Assembly: GCA_021734075.1 (NCBI GenBank)
Contig: JAIPJW010000006.1
Span: forward strand, 1-61,989
Origin: Cephaloticoccus sp.
GTDB taxonomy: Bacteria; Verrucomicrobiota; Verrucomicrobiia; Opitutales; Opitutaceae
Length of the DNA: 61,989 nt
Direction of reading: 5' to 3'
Part shown: positions 1-7,776 of the stretch, piece after piece
How positions within the stretch are numbered: the stretch's first letter is position 1
How the letters are laid out: each line of letters opens with the position of its first letter
The notes under the pieces: generated by a model
Seen by the model: only the letters and a program-made list of their open reading frames with translations
Databases searched by the model: none
What the model was told of the DNA's origin: nothing
Made by a program: the position numbers and the translations under genes

Positions 1-246
1 ATCCAGCGGCAGCGGATGGCAGAGGGGGATGAGACTGCTGGTCTGCTTGGCCCCCATCACCCCGGCCAAAATGGCCGTTTGGAAAACCGGACCCTTCTTG
101 GTCGCGATATCGCCATCGCGCAGCAAGGCGGCGAGTTCCGCCGGCAGGCTGACCACGGCCACGGCATGCGCCGTGCGCTTGGTCACGGCTTTGTCGCCGA
201 CGTTGACCATCGCCGGCTGACCTTGGGCATTCACATGGGAAAGCAT
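1..246 (-). CDS. moaC: Cyclic pyranopterin monophosphate synthase MoaC (partial, C-terminus outside window)
   Basis: MoaC works with MoaA in the first step of molybdenum cofactor synthesis, turning the MoaA product of GTP into cyclic pyranopterin monophosphate in the cytoplasm. The reverse-strand reading gives the MoaC N-terminus: an opening like [19 protein letters not shown], then a T-x-R-x-A-x-A segment, and [12 protein letters not shown] near the edge, which is the family's hallmark. The first 82 or so codons are present and the rest lies left of position 1. The ATG at 244-246 has an AGGTGG-type ribosome site a few bases upstream. Its 5' end is repeated at 671-742. moeA and moaA nearby support the call. 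Confidence 0.9.
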   Translation of the reverse strand, partial: MLSHVNAQGQPAMVNVGDKAVTKRTAHAVAVVSLPAELAALLRDGDIATKKGPVFQTAILAGVMGAKQTSSLIPLCHPLPLD

Positions 247-294
247 GGAAACCACCTTTTCACGCAAAGCCGGCCGGTCGCAAAGCTATAAATT
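222..294. repeat. Direct repeat copy A: moaC start and leader
   Basis: About 73 bp covering the first eight codons of moaC, its ribosome site and leader. It recurs in the same orientation at 671-742 with roughly five differences including one indel. Similarity stops sharply on both sides (left of 222/671 and right of 294/742). Confidence 0.85.
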
Positions 295-323
295 ACACAT
301 CAACTGGTTTACCTATCCATACC

Positions 324-623
324 TCACTTTAGGTCGGTCGATTGGTCATGATGACTATCCCTCGGGGCAAGTGATTTGTATTCTAGTCTTGGTTTTTCTT
401 TGGCTATATCTTGGAGAAAATATATGCCGAAAAAAATTAGACCTATCACGCACAGTATCGAGAACGCGTTTGCCCAAACACCGGTAATTTTTCTTCCTAA
501 ATAATACGCCGAAAAAAAATAAATTATACCTGTGATAGTCATAACAATCAGTAAAACCGGCGTGTCACTATTACTCACAATGGGCGCTATAAATTTGTAG
601 TTTAATATTAGATATGCCGGCAT
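324..623 (-). CDS. Small AT-rich membrane protein of unknown function
   Basis: A 99-residue product with two clear hydrophobic helices (about residues 21-44 and 50-70) and a charged C-terminal tail of about 28 residues. I do not recognise a family. The ATG at 621-623 follows a GGAGGAGG motif at a seven-base distance, one of the best ribosome sites in the window. The frame stays open upstream to an ATG at 695, which is the duplicated moaC start, so a 123-residue product beginning with moaC's first eight residues is also possible. Base composition is far more AT-rich than the neighbours, which suggests acquisition. The gene lies between the two moaC leader copies. Confidence 0.6.
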   Translation of the reverse strand: MPAYLILNYKFIAPIVSNSDTPVLLIVMTITGIIYFFSAYYLGRKITGVWANAFSILCVIGLIFFGIYFLQDIAKEKPRLEYKSLAPRDSHHDQSTDLK

Positions 624-670
624 GAGAATGCCTCCTCCCCGTAATAAACAACCGATGTCGAACTGCATTT

Positions 671-742
671 CTTGGGCATTCACACGGGAAAGCATGGGCC
701 CACTTTTTCACGCAAAGCCGGCCGGTCGCAAAGCTATAAATT
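671..742. repeat. Direct repeat copy B: displaced moaC start and leader
   Basis: The second copy of the moaC 5' end (see 222-294). The reading frame from its ATG (693-695) runs eight moaC-like codons and then continues in frame into the small membrane gene instead of moaC. The sequence right of 742 is presumably the original moaC upstream region. The unit 295-742 would then be an inserted 448 bp comprising the cassette and one repeat copy. That order of events is inference. Confidence 0.8.
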
Positions 743-814
743 GGGTTGGTGGATCGTAGGTCGTGGTGGGAAGATAATACCAATCGCCCATGAGATATGG
801 ACGATAAGAAATCC

Positions 815-864
815 GTAGGGCTGGACCTTGGTGCAGCCTAGGCGCGACCAAGGTCGCGCCCTAC
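815..864. repeat. REPIN-like pair of inverted GTAG-headed palindromes
   Basis: GTAG at 815-818 is followed by an imperfect hairpin (819-838, arms ggctggacc and ggtgcagcc, loop tt). A perfect hairpin follows (arms 841-849 and 852-860, loop aa), ending in CTAC at 861-864, the same head on the other strand. Two hairpins with outward GTAG heads in opposite orientation is the layout of a REPIN/BIME. REP elements with GTAG or GGAG heads are known to be moved by REP-associated tyrosine transposases (RAYT). None is present here. Confidence 0.65.
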
Positions 865-904
865 AGGTCTATTTCTTGAGGGACGATGGTATAAGAAAGG
901 ATGG

Positions 905-950
905 GTAGGGGCCGATCTCCGAGCGGCCCGCCACGGAGGTCGGGCCCTAC
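905..950. repeat. Nested GTAG-headed palindrome
   Basis: GTAG at 905-908 and CTAC at 947-950 bound a nested inverted repeat. Inner hairpins pair gggccg with cggccc. The long outer arms (905-920 against 934-950) also pair. It is in the same style as 815-864, 40 bp away. Confidence 0.6.
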
Positions 951-995
951 CTATGGTTTCTCCCAAATGTTAGCTCCATACCGCATTTGCCCATG

Positions 996-1022
996 GTAGG
1001 GACCGTTATCCTTAACGGCCCT
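996..1022 (+). repeat. GTAG-headed hairpin
   Basis: GTAG at 996-999 is followed by a hairpin with arms ccgtta and taacgg around a tcct loop. The right half (atccttaacggccc) recurs in the hairpin at 10865-10890. This is the third palindrome in a 210 bp cluster downstream of the FMN reductase gene. Confidence 0.55.
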
Positions 1023-1071
1023 TGGCTGCAGGCGCACCACCGCAAACCGTCTCCGTGATCATCCGTCCCGA

Positions 1072-1647
1072 CTACATCTCCCACGTGGAGGAATAACTGC
1101 GGTGGCTCAACCCTTCAGTGAGATCGATCGCCACGTCCATGGTTTTGGCCAATCGGGCTTGTTTTTCCGCGATCATCTTTTCCTCCTCCCAATGCCGGTT
1201 GTGCACATAAAGCTGGTAGGGGTTGATCACACATTTGAAGTCGAGCATCATCGACAAAGCCGTGCCGCCAAAAGCCATGTAACTGTGCGGCACCCCGGCG
1301 GCACAAACAAAGGTCAGCACCTTGTCGTAAAATGCCCCGTGCAATGAACCGTCTTCAGGGGTCGAGCCGATAGCCTCGATGTATTTCTTCAACTCCCCGC
1401 AGAAACCCCAGTTATAGACCGGACTGGCGAAGATCAGGCTGTCCGCCGCCAGCGTCTCTCGATGCAGTAATTGGTAGGCCCCGCTCTGGAAAATTGTATC
1501 GTTGTCGAAGGGCGGCAGCACATGCTCTTTCAGACTGAACACGCGGGTCTCATGTCCCTTGCCGGTGAGATAAACCCGGCACTCCTCGGCCAGTTTCACA
1601 CTGCGGCTGTTGGCGTCGAGACTGCTGGAAATAATGGCAAAACGCAT
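1072..1647 (-). CDS. NAD(P)H-dependent FMN reductase-like flavoprotein
   Basis: A 191-residue flavodoxin-fold protein of the NADPH-dependent FMN reductase family, cytosolic, predicted to bind FMN and reduce a flavin or quinone. Visible motifs are the phosphate-binding loop SSSLDANSRS (residues 7-16) and SPVYNWGF (75-82), which packs on the isoalloxazine ring. The ATG at 1645-1647 has GGGAG about five bases upstream. An in-frame GTG at 1659 directly after the moeA stop would add four residues. It lies immediately downstream of moeA on the same strand, 12 bp from stop to start, so the two are almost certainly cotranscribed. The physiological substrate is unknown. Confidence 0.85.
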   Translation of the reverse strand: MRFAIISSSLDANSRSVKLAEECRVYLTGKGHETRVFSLKEHVLPPFDNDTIFQSGAYQLLHRETLAADSLIFASPVYNWGFCGELKKYIEAIGSTPEDGSLHGAFYDKVLTFVCAAGVPHSYMAFGGTALSMMLDFKCVINPYQLYVHNRHWEEEKMIAEKQARLAKTMDVAIDLTEGLSHRSYSSTWEM

Positions 1648-1659
1648 GACGACTCCCAC

Positions 1660-2877
1660 TCAAACCCAGCGCCATAAGTTGGCCACCGTGCCGGCCGGAA
1701 AATCTCCGGGTCCGGATGGCAGCTCCACAAAACCATCCGTGCTGACCAAACCGGCGAAATCGCCCGAAGAGTTCGTGGGTTGCGGCCGCGCACTTTGCCC
1801 GCCCCGGCCATCATCGACCAGTTGCACCGGCAACAAATAGGCGAGCGGGGCCTGGAAGCTGATGGGTTCGGCCAGTCGGATGCTGGTGGGGGCCAACGCG
1901 GTGTGCCCGGTGGCGCGAGTCAGCGCGGGCAGAACATAACGATGAAGACAGGTGTAGGCCGAAACCGGATTGCCCGGCAGGGCAAAGACCGCGACCTGCC
2001 GCGAACTCATGCCGAACCAGAAGGGCTTGCCCGGCTTCTGGGCCACCCCATGAAAGATTTTCTTCACGCCCAGGGCCTCCAGCACTTCCGGCAGGTAGTC
2101 GAATTTGCCCTTGGAGACGCCACCCGTCAGCAGGACCACGTCAAACTCCGCCAGGATGTGCCAAACCTGGTGTTCGATTTCGTGCCGCATGTCATGGAGG
2201 TGAAACCGCTCGACCCGCGGATAACCCGCGGCGATCAGGGCGGCGCGCAGGGCATAATCGTTGCTGCGGCGGATCTGGTGCGGGGCCACGATCGCATCGA
2301 CCTCCACCAATTCGTCGCCGGTGCCCACCACCGCAATCTTGGGTTGTTGGCTGACACTCAGGGTGGCACAGCCGCAACTGGCGGCCACGGCAATTTCGCG
2401 CCCCGAAAGTTTGGTGCCCTGAGGCACAATCAAATCACCCGCTGCATAATCAGATCCGCGCTTATGCACCGCGTGGCCCGGAAGCAGCCTGTCGACACAT
2501 TCTTCCTTAACGGTCACGGAATAGGTCACCTTTTCCCGCTTGGTCACCTCATAGGGCACCACGCAATCGGCCCCGATCGGCAACATGGCCCCGGTCATGA
2601 TTTCCACGCAGGCGTCCTGCGCCGGATCAAGTTCAAACGGTCGCATGCCCGCGGCCTGCACCCCGCCAATCTGAAAAGTGCGCACCCCGGTCTCCACGCT
2701 GGAGGACCGCAAGGCATAACCATCCATGGTCACCCGGTCAAAGGGCGGCAGGTCGCGATCCGCCCGAACTTCCGCCCGCAGGACGCGGCCATGCGCCTCC
2801 GCCAGGACACAATTTTCCGCGGGGAATTGGGCGATCCGGGACAGGATCAGTTTTTCGGCTTCTGCGGGGGTCAGCAT
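1660..2877 (-). CDS. moeA: Molybdopterin molybdenumtransferase MoeA
   Basis: MoeA inserts molybdate into adenylylated molybdopterin, the last common step of molybdenum cofactor assembly. The 405-residue product has normal length and all landmarks: PPFDRVTMDGYA (44-55), TGAMLP (95-100), VVGTGDEL (183-190), TGGVSKGKFDY (251-261), KPGKPFWFG (281-289) and LPGNPVS (300-306). It is divergent from moaA, with a 188 bp shared upstream region, and heads a two-gene unit with the FMN reductase. moaD, moaE and mob genes are not in the window. The presence of moeA implies molybdoenzymes elsewhere in the genome. Confidence 0.95.
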   Translation of the reverse strand: MLTPAEAEKLILSRIAQFPAENCVLAEAHGRVLRAEVRADRDLPPFDRVTMDGYALRSSSVETGVRTFQIGGVQAAGMRPFELDPAQDACVEIMTGAMLPIGADCVVPYEVTKREKVTYSVTVKEECVDRLLPGHAVHKRGSDYAAGDLIVPQGTKLSGREIAVAASCGCATLSVSQQPKIAVVGTGDELVEVDAIVAPHQIRRSNDYALRAALIAAGYPRVERFHLHDMRHEIEHQVWHILAEFDVVLLTGGVSKGKFDYLPEVLEALGVKKIFHGVAQKPGKPFWFGMSSRQVAVFALPGNPVSAYTCLHRYVLPALTRATGHTALAPTSIRLAEPISFQAPLAYLLPVQLVDDGRGGQSARPQPTNSSGDFAGLVSTDGFVELPSGPGDFPAGTVANLWRWV

Positions 2878-3065
2878 GGAAAGGGTGCCAAGCTAACGTC
2901 TCGGCCAAACGTGTCATGCACTTTCCATGCAATCGAACAGATGGGGCTGTTCCGACGGTTGGGGCGAACCGTCCCCCCTCAATTGCACTCGGGCGAAGGC
3001 CGCACTTGATAAATTTGTCACGCTGGCTTTGCCACCGGGCCCGCACTGTGTCTCAGTGGCCCATC

Positions 3066-4085
3066 ATGTCCTCCGATCTCCGTGACCAATTCAGCCGGCC
3101 GCTGCGCGATTTGCGCATTTCGGTCACGGATCGCTGTAATTTCCGCTGTCCCTACTGCATGCCCAAGGAGGTTTTCGGTCCCGACCATGCCTTTCTGGCC
3201 AATCCGCAACTGGTCAGTCTGCCGGAGCTCGGTCGCATCGTGCGGGCCTTTCGGACCCTCGGGGTGGAAAAAGTGCGCCTGACCGGGGGGGAACCGCTGC
3301 TACGGCCCGATTTGCCAGAATTTGTCCGCCTGTTGAAAGCAGAGCTGGGCTTGCCGGATGTCGCCCTGACCACCAACGGCTGGTTGCTGGAAAAACACGC
3401 CCCCGCGCTGCGGGCCGCCGGTTTGGACCGGATCAATGTTTCCGTGGACTCGCTCGATGAAACGAAGGCCGGAATCATGAACGGGCTGGGCTTCAGTGTG
3501 AGTCGGGTGTTGCGGGGAATTGATGCCGCCGCCGCCCTGGGTTTGCCCGTCAAAATCAACTGCGTGGTGCAACGCGGGGTCAACGACGACGAGTTGCTCG
3601 AGCTTTGCGGCTATTTTCGGGAACGCGGCCATGCGCTGCGCTTCATCGAGTTCATGGACGTGGGCAACACGAACCACTGGACCTCCGACCAGGTGATGCC
3701 GGCGCTCGCGATCATCGCCCGGATCCATCAGCAATGGCCGCTCGAGGCGATCGGGCCGGCCTATCGCGGCGAGGTGGCCGCACGCTATCGCTACAGCGAC
3801 GGCCAAGGGGAAATCGGCATCATCAGTTCGGTCACCGAACCCTTCTGCAAGGACTGCCATCGCGCCCGTCTGTCGGCCGACGGCAAACTCTTCACCTGTT
3901 TGTTTGCGTCCGAGGGCCACGATTTGCTGGGCCAGTTGCGTGGCGGCATGAGTGATGAGGCACTCACCGAATTCATTGCGAACATCTGGCGCGGACGGGG
4001 CGACCGTTACTCGGACGAGCGGGCGGAGCTGCTCGCCAAAAAGGAACCGCGAGCCAAGGTGGAGATGAGCTACATCGGCGGGTGA
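3066..4085 (+). CDS. moaA: GTP 3',8-cyclase MoaA
   Basis: A radical SAM enzyme that opens the molybdenum cofactor pathway by converting GTP to 3',8-cyclo-7,8-dihydro-GTP. The 339-residue product has the N-terminal cluster motif CNFRCPYC (Cys 24, 28, 31), a GGEP SAM-binding motif, and the C-terminal second cluster (FCKDCHRARLS, then TCLF). It ends in the Gly-Gly pair that MoaA needs. The frame is open 50 codons further upstream, but the ATG at 3066 gives the usual family N-terminus, so I chose it. The ribosome site is weak. It is divergent from moeA. Confidence 0.95.
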   Translation: MSSDLRDQFSRPLRDLRISVTDRCNFRCPYCMPKEVFGPDHAFLANPQLVSLPELGRIVRAFRTLGVEKVRLTGGEPLLRPDLPEFVRLLKAELGLPDVALTTNGWLLEKHAPALRAAGLDRINVSVDSLDETKAGIMNGLGFSVSRVLRGIDAAAALGLPVKINCVVQRGVNDDELLELCGYFRERGHALRFIEFMDVGNTNHWTSDQVMPALAIIARIHQQWPLEAIGPAYRGEVAARYRYSDGQGEIGIISSVTEPFCKDCHRARLSADGKLFTCLFASEGHDLLGQLRGGMSDEALTEFIANIWRGRGDRYSDERAELLAKKEPRAKVEMSYIGG

Positions 4086-4089
4086 GGCA

Positions 4090-4115
4090 GGGCGGGATTA
4101 CTGATCCCGCCCTAC
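4090..4115. repeat. GTAG-headed hairpin after moaA
   Basis: Perfect nine-base arms gggcgggat (4090-4098) and atcccgccc (4104-4112) with CTAC (4112-4115) on the right, that is, a GTAG head on the minus strand. It begins four bases after the moaA stop codon and may also act as a transcript-end hairpin. There is no T-tract. Confidence 0.65.
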
Positions 4116-4118
4116 ACC

Positions 4119-4991
4119 TCACTGATACCGCACACTCAAACCGAGGTAGTTCAGCATCCAGATTTCCTTCCACACGCGGTAGCGACCCGCCTGGGTGATC
4201 TTGCCGAATTCCTCGCGCTCGGAGTGAGGATTGAGAAAACCCAACTGGGTGTTCAACTGATCAAGCTCATGTTGCTGTGAGTTAAGGTCCGTCAGGGGAT
4301 CGGCATCAAAGGCGACCAGGGTTTCCCCGGCGGTGCGCTGACGATGCCGGGCCAACAAGCGCGGCAAAGCGCGCCGCCAGGGCAAACGCTCCACCAGCCA
4401 GTTTTCCGGATAAAAACCGCCAAAGGGGATGTAGAAATTATCGGTCACGAAGCGACTCCCGTCAGCCGTCAATGACACGAGGGCAAAACAGACCGAAACC
4501 ATGCCGTTGGCCTGGGGCAGGAAAGTGACCTGCACGCGCACACGACCCTCCGCATCCTGATAGACCGACCCGCGCAAATAAATGCCGCCGCCGATTTCCG
4601 CCTTCAAGGCCTGCACCTGCTTGAAACCCTGCGCCCGCAACCATTCACGCACCTTGAGCAGACGTGGATGCGTCGGCCATTCCTCGCCGCTCTGGTTGAC
4701 CGCATAACGGGGAAACAGCGGCAGCGAGCTCACACTGAGGGCCTGGATTCCGAGCCAGTTGTAGAGCGTCTCGCCCAGAAACCACACCAGCATGAAGGTG
4801 ATCACCAGGGCCCAAAACGGCCGGTTGATCAGGTTGAAATCCACGCTCATCTGGGCCAGCCCGAAACCAAAGACGAGCCAGCGCATCCACCGCACAAAAA
4901 TGGCAATCACCGGCGAACCGGCGCGCTGGTTCACCTGAACCAGAACGATGGTCACAAAGATTGCGGCGAGGAGAAAATAAGAAGGCTCCAT
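4119..4991 (-). CDS. Unknown integral membrane protein
   Basis: 290 residues; family not recognised. Three hydrophobic helices occupy the first 80 or so residues (about 3-20, 33-50, 58-77). A soluble, probably cytoplasmic domain of about 200 residues follows, rich in basic residues, with a predicted beta-rich stretch around GGGIYLRGSVYQDAEGR. The ribosome site is weak; the ATG at 4989-4991 is the only start that keeps the first helix intact. It is convergent with moaA and upstream of nothing obvious, so it is probably a single-gene unit. Codon use matches the neighbours. Confidence 0.75.
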   Translation of the reverse strand: MEPSYFLLAAIFVTIVLVQVNQRAGSPVIAIFVRWMRWLVFGFGLAQMSVDFNLINRPFWALVITFMLVWFLGETLYNWLGIQALSVSSLPLFPRYAVNQSGEEWPTHPRLLKVREWLRAQGFKQVQALKAEIGGGIYLRGSVYQDAEGRVRVQVTFLPQANGMVSVCFALVSLTADGSRFVTDNFYIPFGGFYPENWLVERLPWRRALPRLLARHRQRTAGETLVAFDADPLTDLNSQQHELDQLNTQLGFLNPHSEREEFGKITQAGRYRVWKEIWMLNYLGLSVRYQ

Positions 4992-5086
4992 GGGAAGAAG
5001 GGTCGGCGAAGATCAACCTACCCACTCAAGCCCGATAGTCCATACCGACGGGGAGTAGGGTGATAACCAAGGCGGCGTTCTGTGGT

Positions 5087-6211
5087 TCAGCTCAGGCGCA
5101 CCGGCATGATGACGCAGATGAAGCTCTCGAGGGTCTTGAACACCCCGGGGCTGACCTCGTCCTTCACCTCGAAGAACACCTCGTCCTTGCTCAAGGCGCG
5201 AAGCGGATCCATGACAAATTGTGGGTTGAATGCGACCTGCAGATCCGGTCCGCTGTAGCCAATGGCCATGGATTCGTGCGCTTCACCGAAATCCGGGCTT
5301 TGGGCGGTGATCTCCAGCAAGTTGCTGGTCAGCTTGATCTTGACCGAGTTGGCCTTCTCGCTGCAAACCAGCGCCGCGCGGTGCACGCACTGCAGGAAGA
5401 GCTCGCGCTCCAGCTTGATGCGCTGGTGGGTTTCCTTGGGAATAACCTGTTGATAATTTGGATAATTGCCCTCCACCACCTTCGAATAGAGGTAGATGCT
5501 GTCGATCAGGCCGCTGCCATCCTTGTCGGTGCCGATCTGGAATGCCGCCCGGCGGTCATTGAAGTTGATCTTAAGCTTTTCCCCCTTGTCGAGCAGACGC
5601 AGCAGCTCGCCCACGGTCTTGGCCGGCAAAATGATCGCCCCGGCCGAATCTGCCGGCACATCCATTTCCTTCGAAATGTGCGCGAGCCGGCGACCATCGG
5701 TCGCCACGAGGGTCAACTTGCCATCCTTGAAGTTGAAATAGACGCCGTTGAGGATGTAGCGCGTTTCGTCGCTGGACTGTGCATAGGCCACGCTCTTGAG
5801 CATCGCGGTGAGCTCGGCCTGTTCCAAGGTGTAGGACTTCTCGTCGCCAAATTCCGGCAGGGGCGGAAACTCATCGCGGCCGATGCCCATGATGCGGAAA
5901 TTGGAACCGCCCGATGTGAGCTTGACCTGGTGGTTGGGGGATGCGTCCACCGAGACGTCCACATTGGGCAATTCACGCACAATGCCGGCCAAACGTTTGA
6001 CGGGGAGGGTGACGGACCCGGTCTCCTTGACGTCGGCCTTGATTTTGCAACGGATGCCGAGATCAAGATTGGTGGTGGTCAGCGAAATCTGGTCCTTTTC
6101 CGCTTCGATCAGCACATTGCTCAGAATGGGCATGGTGGCTTTGGAGCCGACCACGTTGAGCACTTGGGCAAGGCCGTTGGCGAAATGATCGCGATTGATT
6201 TTGAATTTCAT
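5087..6211 (-). CDS. dnaN: DNA polymerase III beta subunit (sliding clamp)
   Basis: The dimeric ring that tethers DNA polymerase III to DNA and serves as docking platform for replication and repair proteins. It has 374 residues, the normal length, and the typical opening [10 protein letters not shown], then [15 protein letters not shown] and [15 protein letters not shown]. The C-terminus IMPVRLS matches the conserved ending of the third clamp domain. dnaA, recF and gyrB do not flank it, so this is not the classical dnaA-dnaN locus. The upstream 227 bp (6212-6438) is unusually AT-rich and probably carries its promoter. Confidence 0.96.
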   Translation of the reverse strand: MKFKINRDHFANGLAQVLNVVGSKATMPILSNVLIEAEKDQISLTTTNLDLGIRCKIKADVKETGSVTLPVKRLAGIVRELPNVDVSVDASPNHQVKLTSGGSNFRIMGIGRDEFPPLPEFGDEKSYTLEQAELTAMLKSVAYAQSSDETRYILNGVYFNFKDGKLTLVATDGRRLAHISKEMDVPADSAGAIILPAKTVGELLRLLDKGEKLKINFNDRRAAFQIGTDKDGSGLIDSIYLYSKVVEGNYPNYQQVIPKETHQRIKLERELFLQCVHRAALVCSEKANSVKIKLTSNLLEITAQSPDFGEAHESMAIGYSGPDLQVAFNPQFVMDPLRALSKDEVFFEVKDEVSPGVFKTLESFICVIMPVRLS

Positions 6212-6438
6212 GGATGCGCGGGGCGGAAGGAATTGGAGTAACTAACAAAGTCTAAAAGAATAGGTCTTCAATAGATATTTATATCCGTATTCATATGAGC
6301 GGGGAAAAACTCCAGTAACAAGGTTCTTTCACTCTGGAAAAAGGCAATTTTTGCCGGGCCAAAAACCAAGAATAAGTGACCAACAAGCATGGGGTTATTC
6401 GCAACGGTAAAGTTGTTGGTGAGTTGCCATGACCTTGT

Positions 6439-7329
6439 TCACACGGATTCCACCGGGCGATTTCGGCGGGCCACCCGGGCCCGGCGCATATGCCGCCCCA
6501 GACCGTAAAAGATGTAGGCCAGAGCCAGAATGAGGATCGCCACCTCCTTGAGCACAACCACCAAACCGGCGGCGACGAGGAAGAGGATGAAATTGCTCAC
6601 CTTGGTGGTGGTTTGCAGGTCCAGCTCCTTGCCGCTGGGGTAACGCACTGTGCTCACCATCAGAAAGGCGATCAGCATCATCAGGAAGGGCAGGGCCAAA
6701 GCCCAGCGATTGAGTGACTTGTCGGCGTTGGCCAAATGGATGAGAAACAGCACCAGGGCGCCCACGGTGCCGGCCGCGGCCGGCACGGGCAGCCCCATAA
6801 AGTCCTTGCTGGTCTCTGTTTTGTCCCGGTGCAAGAGGGGGTTGGTGATCACGTTGAACCGGGCCAGGCGGATCGCAGCACAGAGCAGGTAGATGAAGCC
6901 GACGAACCAACCGACATTGCGAAACCACATGATGCCCTGAGTCGGCGAGATGATGAAGAAAAACATCAGCAGGGCCGGGGCGATCCCGAAGGAAATGATG
7001 TCGGCCAGGGAATCAAACTCGGCCCCAAACAGGGATTCACGACCGCCCATGCGCGCCAAACGGCCATCCAGGGTGTCAAAGGCTGCCGCACCCAGAATGA
7101 ACCAGACCGCCATGCGGTAATGGTCCGTGGGCAAAGCGCCTAGATAGAGGCCGTCGGCCGAAGTCTCCGCCAAACGGGCCTGAATGCAGTTGATCACGGC
7201 CATGAAGCCGCAAAACAGATTTCCGGCCGTCATCAGGTTGGGCAGGAAATATATCCGGCTCGCCTGGGTGACGTTGTAGGGATTTTCCGGATCCCGGGGA
7301 TCTCCCGCAGGGTGGTTGGGATCGTCCAT
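6439..7329 (-). CDS. pssA: CDP-diacylglycerol-serine O-phosphatidyltransferase
   Basis: Makes phosphatidylserine, the precursor of phosphatidylethanolamine, from CDP-diacylglycerol and serine in the inner membrane. The CDP-alcohol phosphotransferase signature is complete at residues 85-110 (DG-x2-AR-x8-G-x3-D-x3-D, read in DTLDGRLAR and FGAEFDSLAD). About eight membrane helices follow. I start at the ATG 7327-7329, six bases after the stop of the upstream RelE-like gene, giving 296 residues. An in-frame start at 7368 would overlap that gene. The two are very likely one transcript. Confidence 0.9.
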   Translation of the reverse strand: MDDPNHPAGDPRDPENPYNVTQASRIYFLPNLMTAGNLFCGFMAVINCIQARLAETSADGLYLGALPTDHYRMAVWFILGAAAFDTLDGRLARMGGRESLFGAEFDSLADIISFGIAPALLMFFFIISPTQGIMWFRNVGWFVGFIYLLCAAIRLARFNVITNPLLHRDKTETSKDFMGLPVPAAAGTVGALVLFLIHLANADKSLNRWALALPFLMMLIAFLMVSTVRYPSGKELDLQTTTKVSNFILFLVAAGLVVVLKEVAILILALAYIFYGLGRHMRRARVARRNRPVESV

Positions 7330-7334
7330 AAATT

Positions 7335-7691
7335 TTACTTTTTGGTCAGACTCTCGAGGTATTTCCAAAACTTCGAGTGTTGCTCCACCAGTTGCTGTTC
7401 CGAAACGGGCAGTTTGTTGCGCAGGAGAAAATCCTCGAGGGAGTTGCTGTGCAGGATGTAGTGGGTGTGCAAAATTCCGTCCTCCTTGACCTCAAAATAA
7501 AACCGGTAATCCCCCGCCCGCAACCGGTAGAATACCTTCCCGCCGCGGTTGAACCTCCCCAGCGGTTCGCGGGGATGTTCCAAATCGGACTGCTTCAGGC
7601 TGCTGATCGGCTCGATCAGTTCAAGCTGCAGAAGTTTGTCGAGCTGGTTGAGTTCGCGCAGACTCTGCTCGGAGAAGGTGACTTGATACAT
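7335..7691 (-). CDS. RelE/ParE-superfamily protein without a partner antitoxin
   Basis: 118 residues; the first 65 have the RelE/ParE fold pattern: an opening MYQVTFSEQSLREL helix and the core strand pair YRLRAGDYRFYFE, followed by an added C-terminal segment of about 45 residues. RelE-type proteins are ribosome-dependent mRNA interferases or gyrase inhibitors and normally sit beside a small antitoxin gene. There is none here: upstream is intergenic DNA and the EF-hand gene on the other strand, and downstream, six bases away, is pssA. A domesticated housekeeping role is possible. The function call stops at the fold. Confidence 0.7.
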   Translation of the reverse strand: MYQVTFSEQSLRELNQLDKLLQLELIEPISSLKQSDLEHPREPLGRFNRGGKVFYRLRAGDYRFYFEVKEDGILHTHYILHSNSLEDFLLRNKLPVSEQQLVEQHSKFWKYLESLTKK

Positions 7692-7776
7692 GGTGCAATG
7701 ATAGGTCGCAGGGCCGGGGTGTAACCACCGGTTGGAACCGGCGTCTCTTTGCTATCAACCCTTAATCCTGTTATCT

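Larger units (their letters stand above)
743..1071. other. Gene-free stretch holding three GTAG-headed palindromes
   Basis: About 330 bp between the duplicated moaC leader and the FMN reductase stop codon. I see no coding frame worth calling. It contains the palindromes at 815-864, 905-950 and 996-1022. Any moaC promoter displaced by the cassette would lie near 743-800, but I cannot identify its boxes. Confidence 0.6.

Noticed and set aside
1780-3009. Long plus-strand open frame opposite moeA
   Set aside because: A mirror frame caused by high GC; moeA on the minus strand explains the whole stretch.
5060-6241. 393-codon plus-strand frame opposite dnaN
   Set aside because: Antisense shadow of the well-conserved clamp gene.
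6212-6438. AT-rich region next to dnaN considered as replication origin
   Set aside because: I see no cluster of DnaA boxes (TTATCCACA-like) and dnaA is not adjacent. It more likely holds the dnaN promoter.
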